A stretch of 50,711 bases of DNA from Dehalococcoidia bacterium (lineage in GTDB: Bacteria; Chloroflexota; Dehalococcoidia; SHYB01). Of the stretch, positions 7,080 to 16,865 are shown in pieces. Below the pieces are notes generated by a model. The model was not told where the DNA came from. It was given only the letters and a program-made list of their open reading frames with translations, and did no database searches. The translations under genes and the position numbers were made by a program. Each line of letters begins with the position of its first letter. Position 1 is the first letter of the stretch. The stretch is taken from positions 1 to 50,711 of the forward strand of contig SHYB01000011.1 in the NCBI GenBank assembly GCA_009693015.1, read 5' to 3'.

Positions 7080-7208
7080 TCCCCTATCCCGGCCTTCCCC
7101 CGTCTGCGGGGGAAGGGGGTGGAGCGACACCACCCCGCCGGATTGCCACGGGCGGGGACGTGCTCGGGCCGATGGAATCGGCCTCCCTGGGGCGGGACAG
7201 CGACAGGA
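7080..7208. repeat. Composite dispersed repeat (families B4 + C5)
   Basis: The B half pairs CCTTCCCCC with GGGGGAAGG. The C half carries CACCCCGCCGGATTGCCACG, GTGCTCGGGCCGATGGAATC and CCCTGGGGCGGGACAG. It is the copy closest to 4557-4634. The rest of the interval up to 7506 has no recognisable gene, only two hairpins and a possible relic. Confidence 0.75.
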
Positions 7209-7306
7209 TGTGGTGGGAGTGGGGACGGGGAAGCGGGGATGGCGACGCCGAGGACTATCGCCACTGTGAGCAGGGTGACCAAGAGTCTGGCGCCGTTGCT
7301 GTGCAT
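7206..7306 (-). other. Possible relic of a signal-peptide coding sequence
   Basis: Read on the minus strand from ATG 7306, this encodes MHSNGARLLVTLLTVAIVLG and then VAIPASPSP. That is a plausible signal peptide or membrane helix. The frame then runs straight into repeat sequence near 7208. There is no clear ribosome site and no conserved domain. It may be the start of a gene truncated by repeat insertion, or chance. Confidence 0.2.
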
Positions 7307-7328
7307 ATGCTGCCCCTGACCCGGAGGC

Positions 7329-7361
7329 GCGATGGCTGCGCCCCGTGAGCGCAGCCATCGC
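7329..7361. other. Perfect 12-bp inverted repeat
   Basis: GCGATGGCTGCG (7329-7340) faces CGCAGCCATCGC (7350-7361) across a nine-base loop. There is no T-run on either side, so it is not a standard intrinsic terminator. It lies in the gene-free stretch downstream of both the ACT gene and rimI, which converge here. Confidence 0.6.
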
Positions 7362-7463
7362 ATCCCAGAATAGGGGCGGGGCGTTGGGGGAATGTGAAGC
7401 GGCGCACACACAGCATGAAGGGGCTGTGCAGGTTAACGGGGCGATGCGCAAGGGGGGAGTGGC

Positions 7464-7497
7464 GGGAAACCGCTCGGGGCGCCCCCAACGGTTTCCC
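7464..7497 (-). terminator. Hairpin just downstream of rimI, without T-run
   Basis: GGGAAACCG (7464-7472) pairs with CGGTTTCCC (7489-7497), with further GGGGC/GCCCC pairing inside the loop. It begins ten bases after the rimI stop, where a terminator would be expected. No poly-T tail is present, so the terminator role is uncertain. Confidence 0.4.
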
Positions 7498-7506
7498 GGC
7501 GCGGCG

Positions 7507-8217
7507 TTAGCCGAGGTAGCGGGCGCTGCGGCCCCAGCGGGCGGCGTGGCTATCGCGCAGGCGGATGAAGCGGCTGTGGTAAGCGGGGTCGGTGATGTCT
7601 GCGGTGGTCATGATGAGGGCATCTTCGTGGTTGTCGGTGTAGTAGCCCTTGCGCACGCCGGCCTGGCGGAAGCCGTACTTGGTGTAGAGGGCTTGGGCGC
7701 CGAGGTTGGAGGCGCGGACTTCCAGCGTGAGGGCGCGCATGCCGCGCCGCAGGGAGGCTTCGATGCCGCCAAGGAGGAGCAGTTCGCCGATGCCGTTGCG
7801 GCGGGCGGTCTCGCGGACGCCGACGACGGTGACGTGAGCATCGTCGACGATGTACCAGAGGCCAAGGAAGCCGGCGATGCGCTGGGAGAAGTCGGGCGGG
7901 GGCGGGTGGTCGCCGGCGAGGCCTTTGATGCCGCGCACCAGGCGCTCAAGGACGGGAGGAGGGTCGCCGGGCTGGCGGACGGTGCTGAAGGCGCGTGCTT
8001 CCGTGTCAGCGTTGGCAGGGGTGCGGGCTTCGCAGGCGACAAGGAAGAACATGGTGTCGCGGCGAAGGTCACGCTTGAAGGGGGTGGGCACCCAGCCGGC
8101 GGAAAAGCACTCACGTTCTACCAGGGAGACCTGGGCGATATCTTCCAGGCGCATGGGCCGGAGGAAGAAGGGCATGGGGACCTGGAGAAACCCGGCGGGG
8201 GCAGAGGCGTGTTGCAT
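7507..8217 (-). CDS. rimI: RimI-type GNAT N-acetyltransferase with an internal insertion
   Basis: This is a GNAT acetyltransferase of the ribosomal-protein/protein N-terminal class. The acetyl-CoA site is RRNGIGELLLLGGIEASLRR (R/Q-x-x-G-x-G/A). The RimI-typical end is LEVRASNLGAQALYTKYGFR followed by GYYTDNHEDALIMT. RimI is usually about 150 residues; this one is 236. The excess is a Pro-rich insertion of about 45 residues near 70-115 between beta strands, plus a C-terminal tail. ATG 8217 was chosen with a weak CAGAAAAG site; ATG 8175 is an alternative. It is transcribed divergently from the sigma factor gene. Confidence 0.8.
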   Translation of the reverse strand: MQHASAPAGFLQVPMPFFLRPMRLEDIAQVSLVERECFSAGWVPTPFKRDLRRDTMFFLVACEARTPANADTEARAFSTVRQPGDPPPVLERLVRGIKGLAGDHPPPPDFSQRIAGFLGLWYIVDDAHVTVVGVRETARRNGIGELLLLGGIEASLRRGMRALTLEVRASNLGAQALYTKYGFRQAGVRKGYYTDNHEDALIMTTADITDPAYHSRFIRLRDSHAARWGRSARYLG

Positions 8218-8378
8218 GGCTTTTCTGGATTTTAGCAGATGAGTGAAGGGGAGGGCATCCGCATATCTTTCTGCCAGGGAGGGGGGCTCTCCTGAAGGAG
8301 AAATGGGGCAACTATCCTTTGCCAAGCTCATTCGTTACTATGGGTGTGCACGGGATTACCACAACATACAGGGACGTT

Positions 8379-8993
8379 ATGTCCGCCAGAGCGGGGCTGG
8401 CCGTCAGCGTCAGGCCCGTCGCGGTGACTGCCGGAGGGTCGTTGTTGGCAGCGGAAGAAAGCCTCGTCCTTGCATGCCAGCAGGGCGATCTCTCAGCATT
8501 CACCGGCATCTACGATACGCACTACACCAGGGTGTACCGCTACATTCTGGTGCGGGTGGGCAATCCCGCAGAGGCGGAGGACCTGGCCGGAGAGGTCTTC
8601 CTGCGGGCGCTGGAATCTATTTCCTCGTACAAGCAGCGGGGATTGCCGTTTGCCGCGTGGCTGTTCCGCATCGCGCACAACATAGTGATAGACCATGTGC
8701 GACGCCGCGCGAAACGGCCGACGACGGAGTTGGATGACGACCTGCCGCTGCTGGGAAACGCGCCGGACGACCTGGTGGCGATGGGGATGACGATGGAGGA
8801 CGTGCGCAAGGCGATGGTGGCGCTGACGGATAACCAACGGCAAGTGCTGGCGCTGCGGTTCGGCGGCGGGCTGTCACTGGCGGAGACCGCGGAGGCGATG
8901 GGACGCAACGAGAATGCGATCAAGGCGCTGCAGCATAGCGCGGTGGGTGCGCTGCGGCGGGGCATGACGAAGATGGGCTACGAGGTTCCATAG
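8379..8993 (+). CDS. ECF-type RNA polymerase sigma factor
   Basis: This 204-residue alternative sigma factor has only regions 2 and 4. Region 2 includes YTRVYRYILVRVGNPAEAED and FRIAHNIVIDHVRRR. Region 4 is LTDNQRQVLALRF, then LSLAETAEAMGRNENAIKAL, a helix-turn-helix that would read the -35 box. The start at 8379 follows AGGGA at 8370-8374; upstream in-frame starts exist at 8319 and 8340. The next gene begins 26 bases downstream and encodes a DUF5667-type membrane protein, a frequent neighbour of such sigma factors, so that gene is the likely regulator. Confidence 0.88.
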   Translation: MSARAGLAVSVRPVAVTAGGSLLAAEESLVLACQQGDLSAFTGIYDTHYTRVYRYILVRVGNPAEAEDLAGEVFLRALESISSYKQRGLPFAAWLFRIAHNIVIDHVRRRAKRPTTELDDDLPLLGNAPDDLVAMGMTMEDVRKAMVALTDNQRQVLALRFGGGLSLAETAEAMGRNENAIKALQHSAVGALRRGMTKMGYEVP

Positions 8994-9019
8994 CGGGCGG
9001 ATGACGGCTTAGGCAAACC

Positions 9020-10375
9020 ATGGATATGAAGCAACAAGAGCAGCTCCAGGAAGCGCTGGCCCAGTGCATCGAAAAGATGCAGCGGGGGGCGAGCGTGGAT
9101 GCGTGCGTGGCGGAGCACGCGGAGCACGCGGAAGCGCTGCGCCCGCTGCTGGCGGCGACGCTGGCGGCGAACGCAGCGTACCGGCAGGAGCCATCGAAGG
9201 AGGCGCGGGCACGGGGACGTGCGCGGCTGCAAGGGGCGATCGCGGAGGCGCGGTCGAGGCAGGCGCAGCAGGCGGCGCATCACACGTGGCTGATGCCGCT
9301 GAAGGCGTGGAGCGCGGCAATGGCGGGGGTGGTGCTGTTCGGCGGGGGGTTCGGCGTGATACACGCGGCTTCGGGGTCGCTGCCCAGCGAGACGCTGTAC
9401 CCAGTAAGGCGCGCGGTGGAGAAGGCGCAGATGAACTGGCCGTTCCGCTCCGACGAGGGACGGGGGCAGTTCCATGAGGCGCTGGCGCGGCGGCGCGCCG
9501 ATGAGATGGTGCGCCTGGCAACCCGCGATCAGCCCGGCGATTTCACCCAGGCGTCGGCGCTGCTGGGAGGCCATGTGCAAGGGGCCGCCACGCTGGCGCT
9601 GAAGCAAGCGGACCGCATGCTGGACCGGGTGCCGCCGGAGGCATTCGGCTCGATCATTATTATCATCCCAGAGGACGGCGCAGCCGCAGTATCCCCTTCT
9701 GGACGGCTCCCGGAGCCTGCGCGGCCGGTGGACGCGCTGCCCGCCAACAACGCAGCAGGGCAGGCGCCGCGGCCTGACGGACGACAGCCCGCAGTGGCGA
9801 AGCCGGCGCAGGCGAAGGCGCAGGCAGAGCACTGGCAGGAGCTGATCCAGCAGACGCTGGAACAGTTGGGGGAGCGTCGCGCGAGGATGCAGTTGGACTA
9901 CGAGAACAGCCTGGCGAAGTTCCGGGCCCTCACGCAACAGATCTCAGCAGAGCAGTTGCCGCGCCTGGAGGCGGTGATGGCGCGACTGACGATAGAGTAC
10001 CAGGCGCAGATCCAGCGTCTGGACGCCAAGGTGGCGGAGGGAGCAGCGCTGCGTGAGGAGATCAAGCAGCGGGGACAGGGACGGGAGGGCGATGCGCCGA
10101 AATCATCGCCGCCACAGGAACGTCCGCAAGGGGCGCCGTCCACGCCGCGCCCGAAGCAGCGGCCCACGGAAGAAGAGCGCGCCGCCCAGCAGGCGACGCA
10201 GGCGGCCAAGGCGACGGCGCAGGCGCAAGAGCGGGCCACGCAGCAGGCGACGCTGGCAGCGAAGGGGACGCCGGTTGCACAAGAGCGAACACCGCAGGCG
10301 CGGCCCGTGGAGCGAACACCGCAACCCCGGCCCGCAACAAACGCGGAGCCTCGTGAGGAACGCCAGGAGCGGTAA
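9020..10375 (+). CDS. DUF5667-type single-pass membrane protein, candidate anti-sigma factor
   Basis: The N-terminal ~85 residues are helical and probably cytoplasmic (LQEALAQCIEKMQRGASVDA). One membrane helix (about 100-118, AMAGVVLFGGGFGVIHAA) is followed by SGSLPSETLYPVRRAVEKAQ, the recognisable core of DUF5667. A coiled-coil segment follows (about 270-350). The last ~100 residues are Ala/Gln/Arg/Pro-rich with repeats of AAQQATQAAKATAQ type. The topology (cytoplasmic helix bundle, one helix, long outer part) and the sigma gene just upstream support an anti-sigma or envelope-sensing role. This is inference from context, not a demonstrated activity. Confidence 0.7.
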   Translation: MDMKQQEQLQEALAQCIEKMQRGASVDACVAEHAEHAEALRPLLAATLAANAAYRQEPSKEARARGRARLQGAIAEARSRQAQQAAHHTWLMPLKAWSAAMAGVVLFGGGFGVIHAASGSLPSETLYPVRRAVEKAQMNWPFRSDEGRGQFHEALARRRADEMVRLATRDQPGDFTQASALLGGHVQGAATLALKQADRMLDRVPPEAFGSIIIIIPEDGAAAVSPSGRLPEPARPVDALPANNAAGQAPRPDGRQPAVAKPAQAKAQAEHWQELIQQTLEQLGERRARMQLDYENSLAKFRALTQQISAEQLPRLEAVMARLTIEYQAQIQRLDAKVAEGAALREEIKQRGQGREGDAPKSSPPQERPQGAPSTPRPKQRPTEEERAAQQATQAAKATAQAQERATQQATLAAKGTPVAQERTPQARPVERTPQPRPATNAEPREERQER

Positions 10376-10505
10376 CGGCCACGCGAGCGCACGCATGCCA
10401 GCAGCACGGCACGCGAGGCAGGGGCCACAGTAGCGGCCAGCACGGTTATCCTGTCGGCGCCACTCTCACGCTGCGCCGTGGTGGCGGAGAGGCGGCACGG
10501 CCCCA

Positions 10506-10540
10506 CTCCAGACTCTTCGCTGCGCTCAGACTGACATGGC
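10506..10540. repeat. Short repeat of the CTTCGCTGCGCTCAG type
   Basis: The sequence GACTCTTCGCTGCGCTCAGA and CTGACATGGC matches a short word commonly seen between genes in many environmental bacterial genomes. The 245-base gap around it (10376-10620) holds no gene that I can support. It also contains the palindrome GGCGATGCCATCGCC near 10571. Confidence 0.45.
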
Positions 10541-10620
10541 GGGCGACCACGTTGGTGTGGACGAGCATGGGGCGATGCCATCGCCGAGGGGCTGGGGGAC
10601 TCACGGATGGGGGCGCGGCG

Positions 10621-13600
10621 CTATTCGTAGCGAAGGGCGTCGGCGGGGGCGACCCTGGAGGCGTCGCGGGAGGGGAGGAAGGTGGTGAGGAGGGAGAAGA
10701 CGTAGGCGCCGGCGGCGATGAGGAAAACGCGGAACCAGGGGACGACGAGTTGGATCTTGGACTCGTTTTCGCCGATGTCGTTGACGACGTTGACGGAGGT
10801 GACGAGGCCGAGAACGATGCCGAGGGCAATGCCGAGAATGGCAATGAAGGACGATTCCATAAGGAAGGTGAGCTGCACCATGCGGCGGGTGAAGCCGATG
10901 GCGCGCATGACGCCGATCTGGTGGCGGCGCTCCACGACGGCGCGGGCGCTGATGACGCCGAGGGAGGCGATGCCCACGACGAGGCCGAGGGCCATGAAGC
11001 CGGTGAGGAGGTTATTGAAGGAGGTATTGGCGGCGCGTGAGTCGCTAATCTCCTGGGCGATGTCGAGGGCGTCCATGCCGTGGGGGAAGAACGCCGCTTC
11101 GATGCGCTGGGCGGCATCGGGCGTACCGGGCTGGACGTTGAAGTAGAGGAAGGTGGGGGCGACGGTGCGGCCCAGCGATTGCTCCAAGGTCTTGGTGGAG
11201 GTGAAGAGGCCGCCGGGGAAGAAGGGGAAGAAGGAGGCCGCGTCGTCCAGCACGGCGATGACGGTGAGCTGGTACTCCTTGCCGGAGACGAGGTCGCGCA
11301 CGGTGACGGCGATGGGGTCCATCGTCTTGTTTTCCAGGAAGAAGCCTTCGGGGTCGAGCCGGAAGTTGTCCGTGGCCACGTCGAAATTGAACGAATTGCG
11401 GGTGGGCACGAGAAGAGCGTTGGTGACGGCGTAGCCGGGGTTGGCTTCCAGGGCCTTCCAGACGGCGGAGGCATCGAACCCGTCGCCCGCGCGGAACTCT
11501 GCCGTGGCGAGCTTGATGCCGAAGCGGTTGGAGGCGACGAAGTCAGGGTCAACGCCGGAGACTGCGGTGTCCTTGAACTCGGCGCCGGCGACAAGGGCGA
11601 GACGCGCTTCGGTATCGCCAATGGACCGGATGGCGCCGACGGCGGGCGTGCCTCGCACGCGGGTGACGAAGGCGAGGTCAGGGTTAGCGTCCACGGTAGC
11701 GGCGAGGTTCTGCACGGGATTGAGGTCGCCGGGGCCGCGGGCGATGACTTCGTAGCCGCCGGCGAGGCGGTCAGCGTCATCGAACAGGACGTTAAAGCTG
11801 CTGTTCACCGCGGACAGCACGATGATGGAGAAGACGACGAGGGCGAACATGGCGACGGAGAGGCCGGTGCGGAAGGTGGCGCGCATGGGGTAGGAGACGG
11901 CGGACTTGACGATGGGGGCGAGACGGCGCACGCGGCCGAGGGTGCGGAAGGTGGCCTCCAGCACGATGTGGGAGTTGTTCATGGTGAGCAGCACAGCGCC
12001 AGTGACGACGAGGGTGCCGGAGATGAAGAATATGGAGAAGTCCTGGGACCAGTCGTCGCGGATGCTGTCGAAGAAGCTGGGAGGGAGCAGCCAGAAGACG
12101 AGGAGGTAGAGGCCGACGGCGGAGAGAGTGAGGCGTGAGGGGACGCCGGCGAACCGCAGCACCATGGAGAGGCCGATGGGCAGGAGGGAGAGGCCGAGAC
12201 CGAAGAGGGCAAGCTGGGCGGCGATATAGCCGTTGATGGCGAGGAGGAGGCCGAGAAGGGCCAGGACGATGCCCCAGATGAGGGTGCCTTTGCCCGCGCG
12301 CTGCGTCTGCGGCTCGGGGATATCGCGGATGGCGCGGACGATGTTGAGCTTGCTGGTGCGCCAGGAGGCGAGGGAGACGGTGGCGAAGGTGATGACGCTG
12401 CCGATGAAGAAGGCGGTGAGGGCGCTGCGCAGGGTGATATGGGGAGAGAGGGTGAAGTCGTCCGAAGGCGCGCCCTGGGAGAAGGCGGCGGCGACGCCGT
12501 AGACCAGGGCGATGCCCAAGCCAATGCCAGCGACGACGCCGACGATGGCGGAGGCCAGGCCGTAGACTGCGCCTTCGGCGAGGAACATGCGGACGAGGTG
12601 GCCACGGGTCATGCCGATGGCGCGGGCGATGCCCATCTCCGTTTTGCGTTCGGCGGCAAGCATGGTGAAGATGAGGAAGATGAGGAGGATGCCGACGCCG
12701 ATGGAGAAGAGGCCGAAGAGGGTGAAGATGGAGACGAAGAGACTGGCGATCTGGCTGGCGAGGTCAACGAGGTCTTGCTTGATGGGGAAGAGCTCTAGGC
12801 CGGCGTCCTTGAGGGCAGGCAGATCGGCGAGGCGGGACTGGACGGCGTCGGTGGCGTCCACGCCGGACTGGATGCCGCCCCTATTGGAGACGAGGATAAA
12901 ATTGAGCCGGCCTTCGCGGTGGAGGAGCGCCTGGGCGCGGGCCAGGGGCATCATGACGACGACGTTGACGCCGTCGCGGCTGGCGTAGAAGCCGTCAGCA
13001 ACACCTTTGACGGTGAACAGTGTTGGCTCGCCGGGGCCGAGGGGGATGGCGATCACGTCACCAGCGGAGATGCCGAGCTTCACCGCGCCTTTGCGGTCGA
13101 TATAGACCTCGTTGGGGGCGAGGGAGCCGACGTCCACGGGACGGCCGTCGAGAGTATTGAGGGGGCCGAAGCCGGCGGTGCGCGCAGGGTCCACGCCAGT
13201 GAGCAAGGCGGAGACCTCGAACTGGCGGCTGCGGAAGTTGATGACGGGGACGGCCTCGCCGACGACGGGCATGACGCCGTCAATATCGGGGTCGGCGTCG
13301 AGGGCGGGGGCAAGACTGTCGAAGAGCGCCTGGGGGAAGGTATCGGGGACTTCCTTGCTCTTCCACACGTCTGCATCGCTGTTCACGCGGACGAGCTGGT
13401 CGAGATTGCGCAGCGTGGCGGTGGCGTTTTTGGTGATGCTGTAGGAGACGGAATCGCCGGTGGTGAAGGCGCTGGCGATGATGGCGGTGGCTAGCATGAG
13501 GCCGAGGACGATGAGGACGGTCTGGGCGCGGCGGCGGGGGACGTTGCGCACGCCGATGCGGACGAGGATGGGGTTGCGGATGAATATCCAGAGGACGATG

Positions 13601-13674
13601 GCGGCGGCGGCAAGGAACATTGCGCCAAGGACGATGGCGATGACGCTCATGGGTGCGCCGAAGAGTTCTTGCAT
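10621..13674 (-). CDS. ABC transporter permease, FtsX/MacB type, two-module
   Basis: This 1017-residue integral membrane protein has FtsX-like permease segments. Helices lie near 10-32 and 52-70, followed by a large extracellular MacB-PCD-like domain (about 70-310). A cluster of helices follows with the FtsX-typical AAERKTEMGIARAIGMTRGH. A second copy has ERRHQIGVMRAIGFTRRMVQ and ends SRVAPADALRYE. The two MRAIG/ARAIG loops show a duplicated FtsX core. It works with the upstream ATPase gene. These systems export or extract lipids, lipoproteins, peptides or drugs; the substrate is not readable here. Confidence 0.88.
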   Translation of the reverse strand: MQELFGAPMSVIAIVLGAMFLAAAAIVLWIFIRNPILVRIGVRNVPRRRAQTVLIVLGLMLATAIIASAFTTGDSVSYSITKNATATLRNLDQLVRVNSDADVWKSKEVPDTFPQALFDSLAPALDADPDIDGVMPVVGEAVPVINFRSRQFEVSALLTGVDPARTAGFGPLNTLDGRPVDVGSLAPNEVYIDRKGAVKLGISAGDVIAIPLGPGEPTLFTVKGVADGFYASRDGVNVVVMMPLARAQALLHREGRLNFILVSNRGGIQSGVDATDAVQSRLADLPALKDAGLELFPIKQDLVDLASQIASLFVSIFTLFGLFSIGVGILLIFLIFTMLAAERKTEMGIARAIGMTRGHLVRMFLAEGAVYGLASAIVGVVAGIGLGIALVYGVAAAFSQGAPSDDFTLSPHITLRSALTAFFIGSVITFATVSLASWRTSKLNIVRAIRDIPEPQTQRAGKGTLIWGIVLALLGLLLAINGYIAAQLALFGLGLSLLPIGLSMVLRFAGVPSRLTLSAVGLYLLVFWLLPPSFFDSIRDDWSQDFSIFFISGTLVVTGAVLLTMNNSHIVLEATFRTLGRVRRLAPIVKSAVSYPMRATFRTGLSVAMFALVVFSIIVLSAVNSSFNVLFDDADRLAGGYEVIARGPGDLNPVQNLAATVDANPDLAFVTRVRGTPAVGAIRSIGDTEARLALVAGAEFKDTAVSGVDPDFVASNRFGIKLATAEFRAGDGFDASAVWKALEANPGYAVTNALLVPTRNSFNFDVATDNFRLDPEGFFLENKTMDPIAVTVRDLVSGKEYQLTVIAVLDDAASFFPFFPGGLFTSTKTLEQSLGRTVAPTFLYFNVQPGTPDAAQRIEAAFFPHGMDALDIAQEISDSRAANTSFNNLLTGFMALGLVVGIASLGVISARAVVERRHQIGVMRAIGFTRRMVQLTFLMESSFIAILGIALGIVLGLVTSVNVVNDIGENESKIQLVVPWFRVFLIAAGAYVFSLLTTFLPSRDASRVAPADALRYE

Positions 13675-13710
13675 GGGTGGTTCCTAGTGCGGGCGGACGA
13701 CGGTGGGTTT

Positions 13711-13746
13711 GGCCCTCACCCTGCCCTCTCCCAAAGGGAGAGGGGG
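13711..13746. repeat. Family B palindromic repeat, copy 5, inside the ABC operon
   Basis: CCCTCACCCTGCCCTCTCCC faces GGGAGAGGGG in the 96-base gap between the ATPase and permease genes. It could form a hairpin in the transcript and affect expression of the downstream permease. Confidence 0.7.
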
Positions 13747-13770
13747 TATCTGAGGTTGCCGGCGACGCGG

Positions 13771-14481
13771 CTAGCGGGGAGCGTTGCGCTGCTCCTTGAC
13801 GATCAGGCCATCGCGCATGTGGATGATGCGGTGGGCGCGGCCGGCTACGGCGTCATCATGGGTGACGAGGACGAAGGTCTGGTTGTTCTCCTTGTTGAGG
13901 CGCACGAGCAGGTCCATGATCTCGCGGGAGTTTTCACTATCCAGGTTGCCGGTAGGCTCGTCGCCCCAGACGATGTGGGGGTTGTTGACCAGTGCACGGG
14001 CCACGGCGCAGCGCTGTTGCTGGCCGCCGGAAAGCTCGGCGGGGTAGTGCTTGGCGCGATCGGTGAGGCCGACAAGGGCAAGGGCCTTGTTGGCTTTATC
14101 GCGGGCGCTCTTGCCGTCGGTGCCGGAGATGAGAATGGGCAGTTCCACGTTCTCTTCCGCGGAGAGGACGGGAAGCAGGTTATAGGCCTGAAAGACGTAG
14201 CCCATCTCGTTGGCGCGGAAGCGCGTCTTGACGTCGTCGGGCATGGTGGCGAGATCAGCGCCGGCGATGCGGACGGCGCCATCGTCGATATCGTCGAGGC
14301 CGGAGAGGCAGTTGAGCAGCGTGGTTTTGCCGCAGCCGCTGGGGCCCATGATGGCGACCATTTCACCGCGGGCGACGGTGAGGTTGACACCGCGCAGGGC
14401 GTGGACCTCCACGCGGCCGGTGTGGTAGCGCTTGTGGACGTTTTCCGCGGCCACGATGGTCCCCTGGTGCTGTTGGGTCAT
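13771..14481 (-). CDS. ABC transporter ATP-binding protein, LolD/MacB family
   Basis: This 236-residue ATPase subunit pairs with the FtsX-type permease downstream. Visible motifs are Walker [10 protein letters not shown] (near 40), the Q-loop in [19 protein letters not shown], signature [15 protein letters not shown], Walker [15 protein letters not shown] and the H-loop LVTHDD. The family-typical W in VWGDEP is often LADEP. The start at ATG 14481 opens [19 protein letters not shown]; the longer frame from 14538 lacks support. It is co-directional with argS, 65 bases upstream. Confidence 0.92.
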   Translation of the reverse strand: MTQQHQGTIVAAENVHKRYHTGRVEVHALRGVNLTVARGEMVAIMGPSGCGKTTLLNCLSGLDDIDDGAVRIAGADLATMPDDVKTRFRANEMGYVFQAYNLLPVLSAEENVELPILISGTDGKSARDKANKALALVGLTDRAKHYPAELSGGQQQRCAVARALVNNPHIVWGDEPTGNLDSENSREIMDLLVRLNKENNQTFVLVTHDDAVAGRAHRIIHMRDGLIVKEQRNAPR

Positions 14482-14546
14482 GGGATGATCACCCTCGATT
14501 GAGGCGCTGGTTGTGATGCTTTTCACATGGTAACACAAACCCCCAG

Positions 14547-16217
<1,671 letters not shown>

Positions 16218-16310
16218 GAGGCGAGTCGCGTGAAAAAGAATATGGCCCTGGGGCCACAGAATTATTGTAGCAGACCGAGGAGAGGGCGGATGGCACCCGG
16301 GCGGGGAATG

Positions 16311-16471
16311 CTGCCGCTCAAGGTCTGCAAACCTCGTTGCTCCCACCCGCCCACCCGCATATGTTGTAAGAGAATTCGGGGGCACATCCCCCGTGCCCTC
16401 TGCCCCTTCGAGGGCCTCAGGATAAACTCCGATGGGCTCCGCCCCTCTCTGGACACACCCCAGGACGGGAG
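16311..16471. repeat. Family A two-hairpin repeat, copy 3, with internal addition
   Basis: It carries GCTGCCGCTCA, CTCCCACCCGCCCACCCGC, ATATGTTGTAAGAGAA and hairpin 1 (CGGGGGCACATCCCCCG). In place of the left arm of hairpin 2 stands CCTTCGAGGGCCTCAGGATA plus further bases. The right arm GCCCCTCTCTGG and the end CACCCCAGGACGGGAG are kept. It lies between argS and the ABM gene. Confidence 0.8.
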
Positions 16472-16497
16472 GCACAGCACCAATGGCGTGGGCGCCC

Positions 16498-16818
16498 CTA
16501 GCGCCAGTCTTTGTCTGAGGGCACCAGGCTCTTGGCCTCCAGCTTGAGGATGCGTTCGGAGAACATGGGGCCAAGCTCCTGGACGAGTTGGGTGAACTTT
16601 TTGTAATGGGGCGATTGCTGGTGCTCAGGGAAGCCAGAGCGGTCGTTGAACACTTCGTAGATCACGAGGATGTTGTCGTCGGGGTCGCCGAGGAGGACGT
16701 GGTAGTTGGCGGTGTTGGGTTCGTCCTGGTTTGCGGCGACGGCTTCTTCCTGGAGGATTTTGAGGTAGCGGTCGCGGTGGTCAGGGTGCAGGCGGGTGAC
16801 GGAGAGGCGGACGTACAT
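16498..16818 (-). CDS. ABM-domain (antibiotic biosynthesis monooxygenase-like) protein
   Basis: This 106-residue ferredoxin-like dimeric alpha/beta-barrel protein is similar in length and pattern to LsrG/YgiN-type ABM proteins. It opens MYVRLSVTRLHPDHRDRYLK and carries the family-like ILVIYEVFNDRSGFPEHQQS followed by PHYKKFTQ. A strong AAAGGAG precedes the ATG. Members include small quinone-modifying monooxygenases and signal-processing enzymes. No specific substrate can be assigned. It is downstream of recG in the same direction, about 47 bases away. Confidence 0.75.
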   Translation of the reverse strand: MYVRLSVTRLHPDHRDRYLKILQEEAVAANQDEPNTANYHVLLGDPDDNILVIYEVFNDRSGFPEHQQSPHYKKFTQLVQELGPMFSERILKLEAKSLVPSDKDWR

Positions 16819-16865
16819 GGGGGCTCCTTTGGCGCGGGAGGTTGGGGGGATTGTACGCCAGGGGG

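Noticed and set aside
10621-13674. Long open frames on the plus strand opposite the ABC permease and similar shadows across the window
   Set aside because: They are the mirror frames of high-GC genes. The translations are Gly/Ala/Asp-rich or Arg/Pro-rich with no domains, while the minus-strand frame has full FtsX features.
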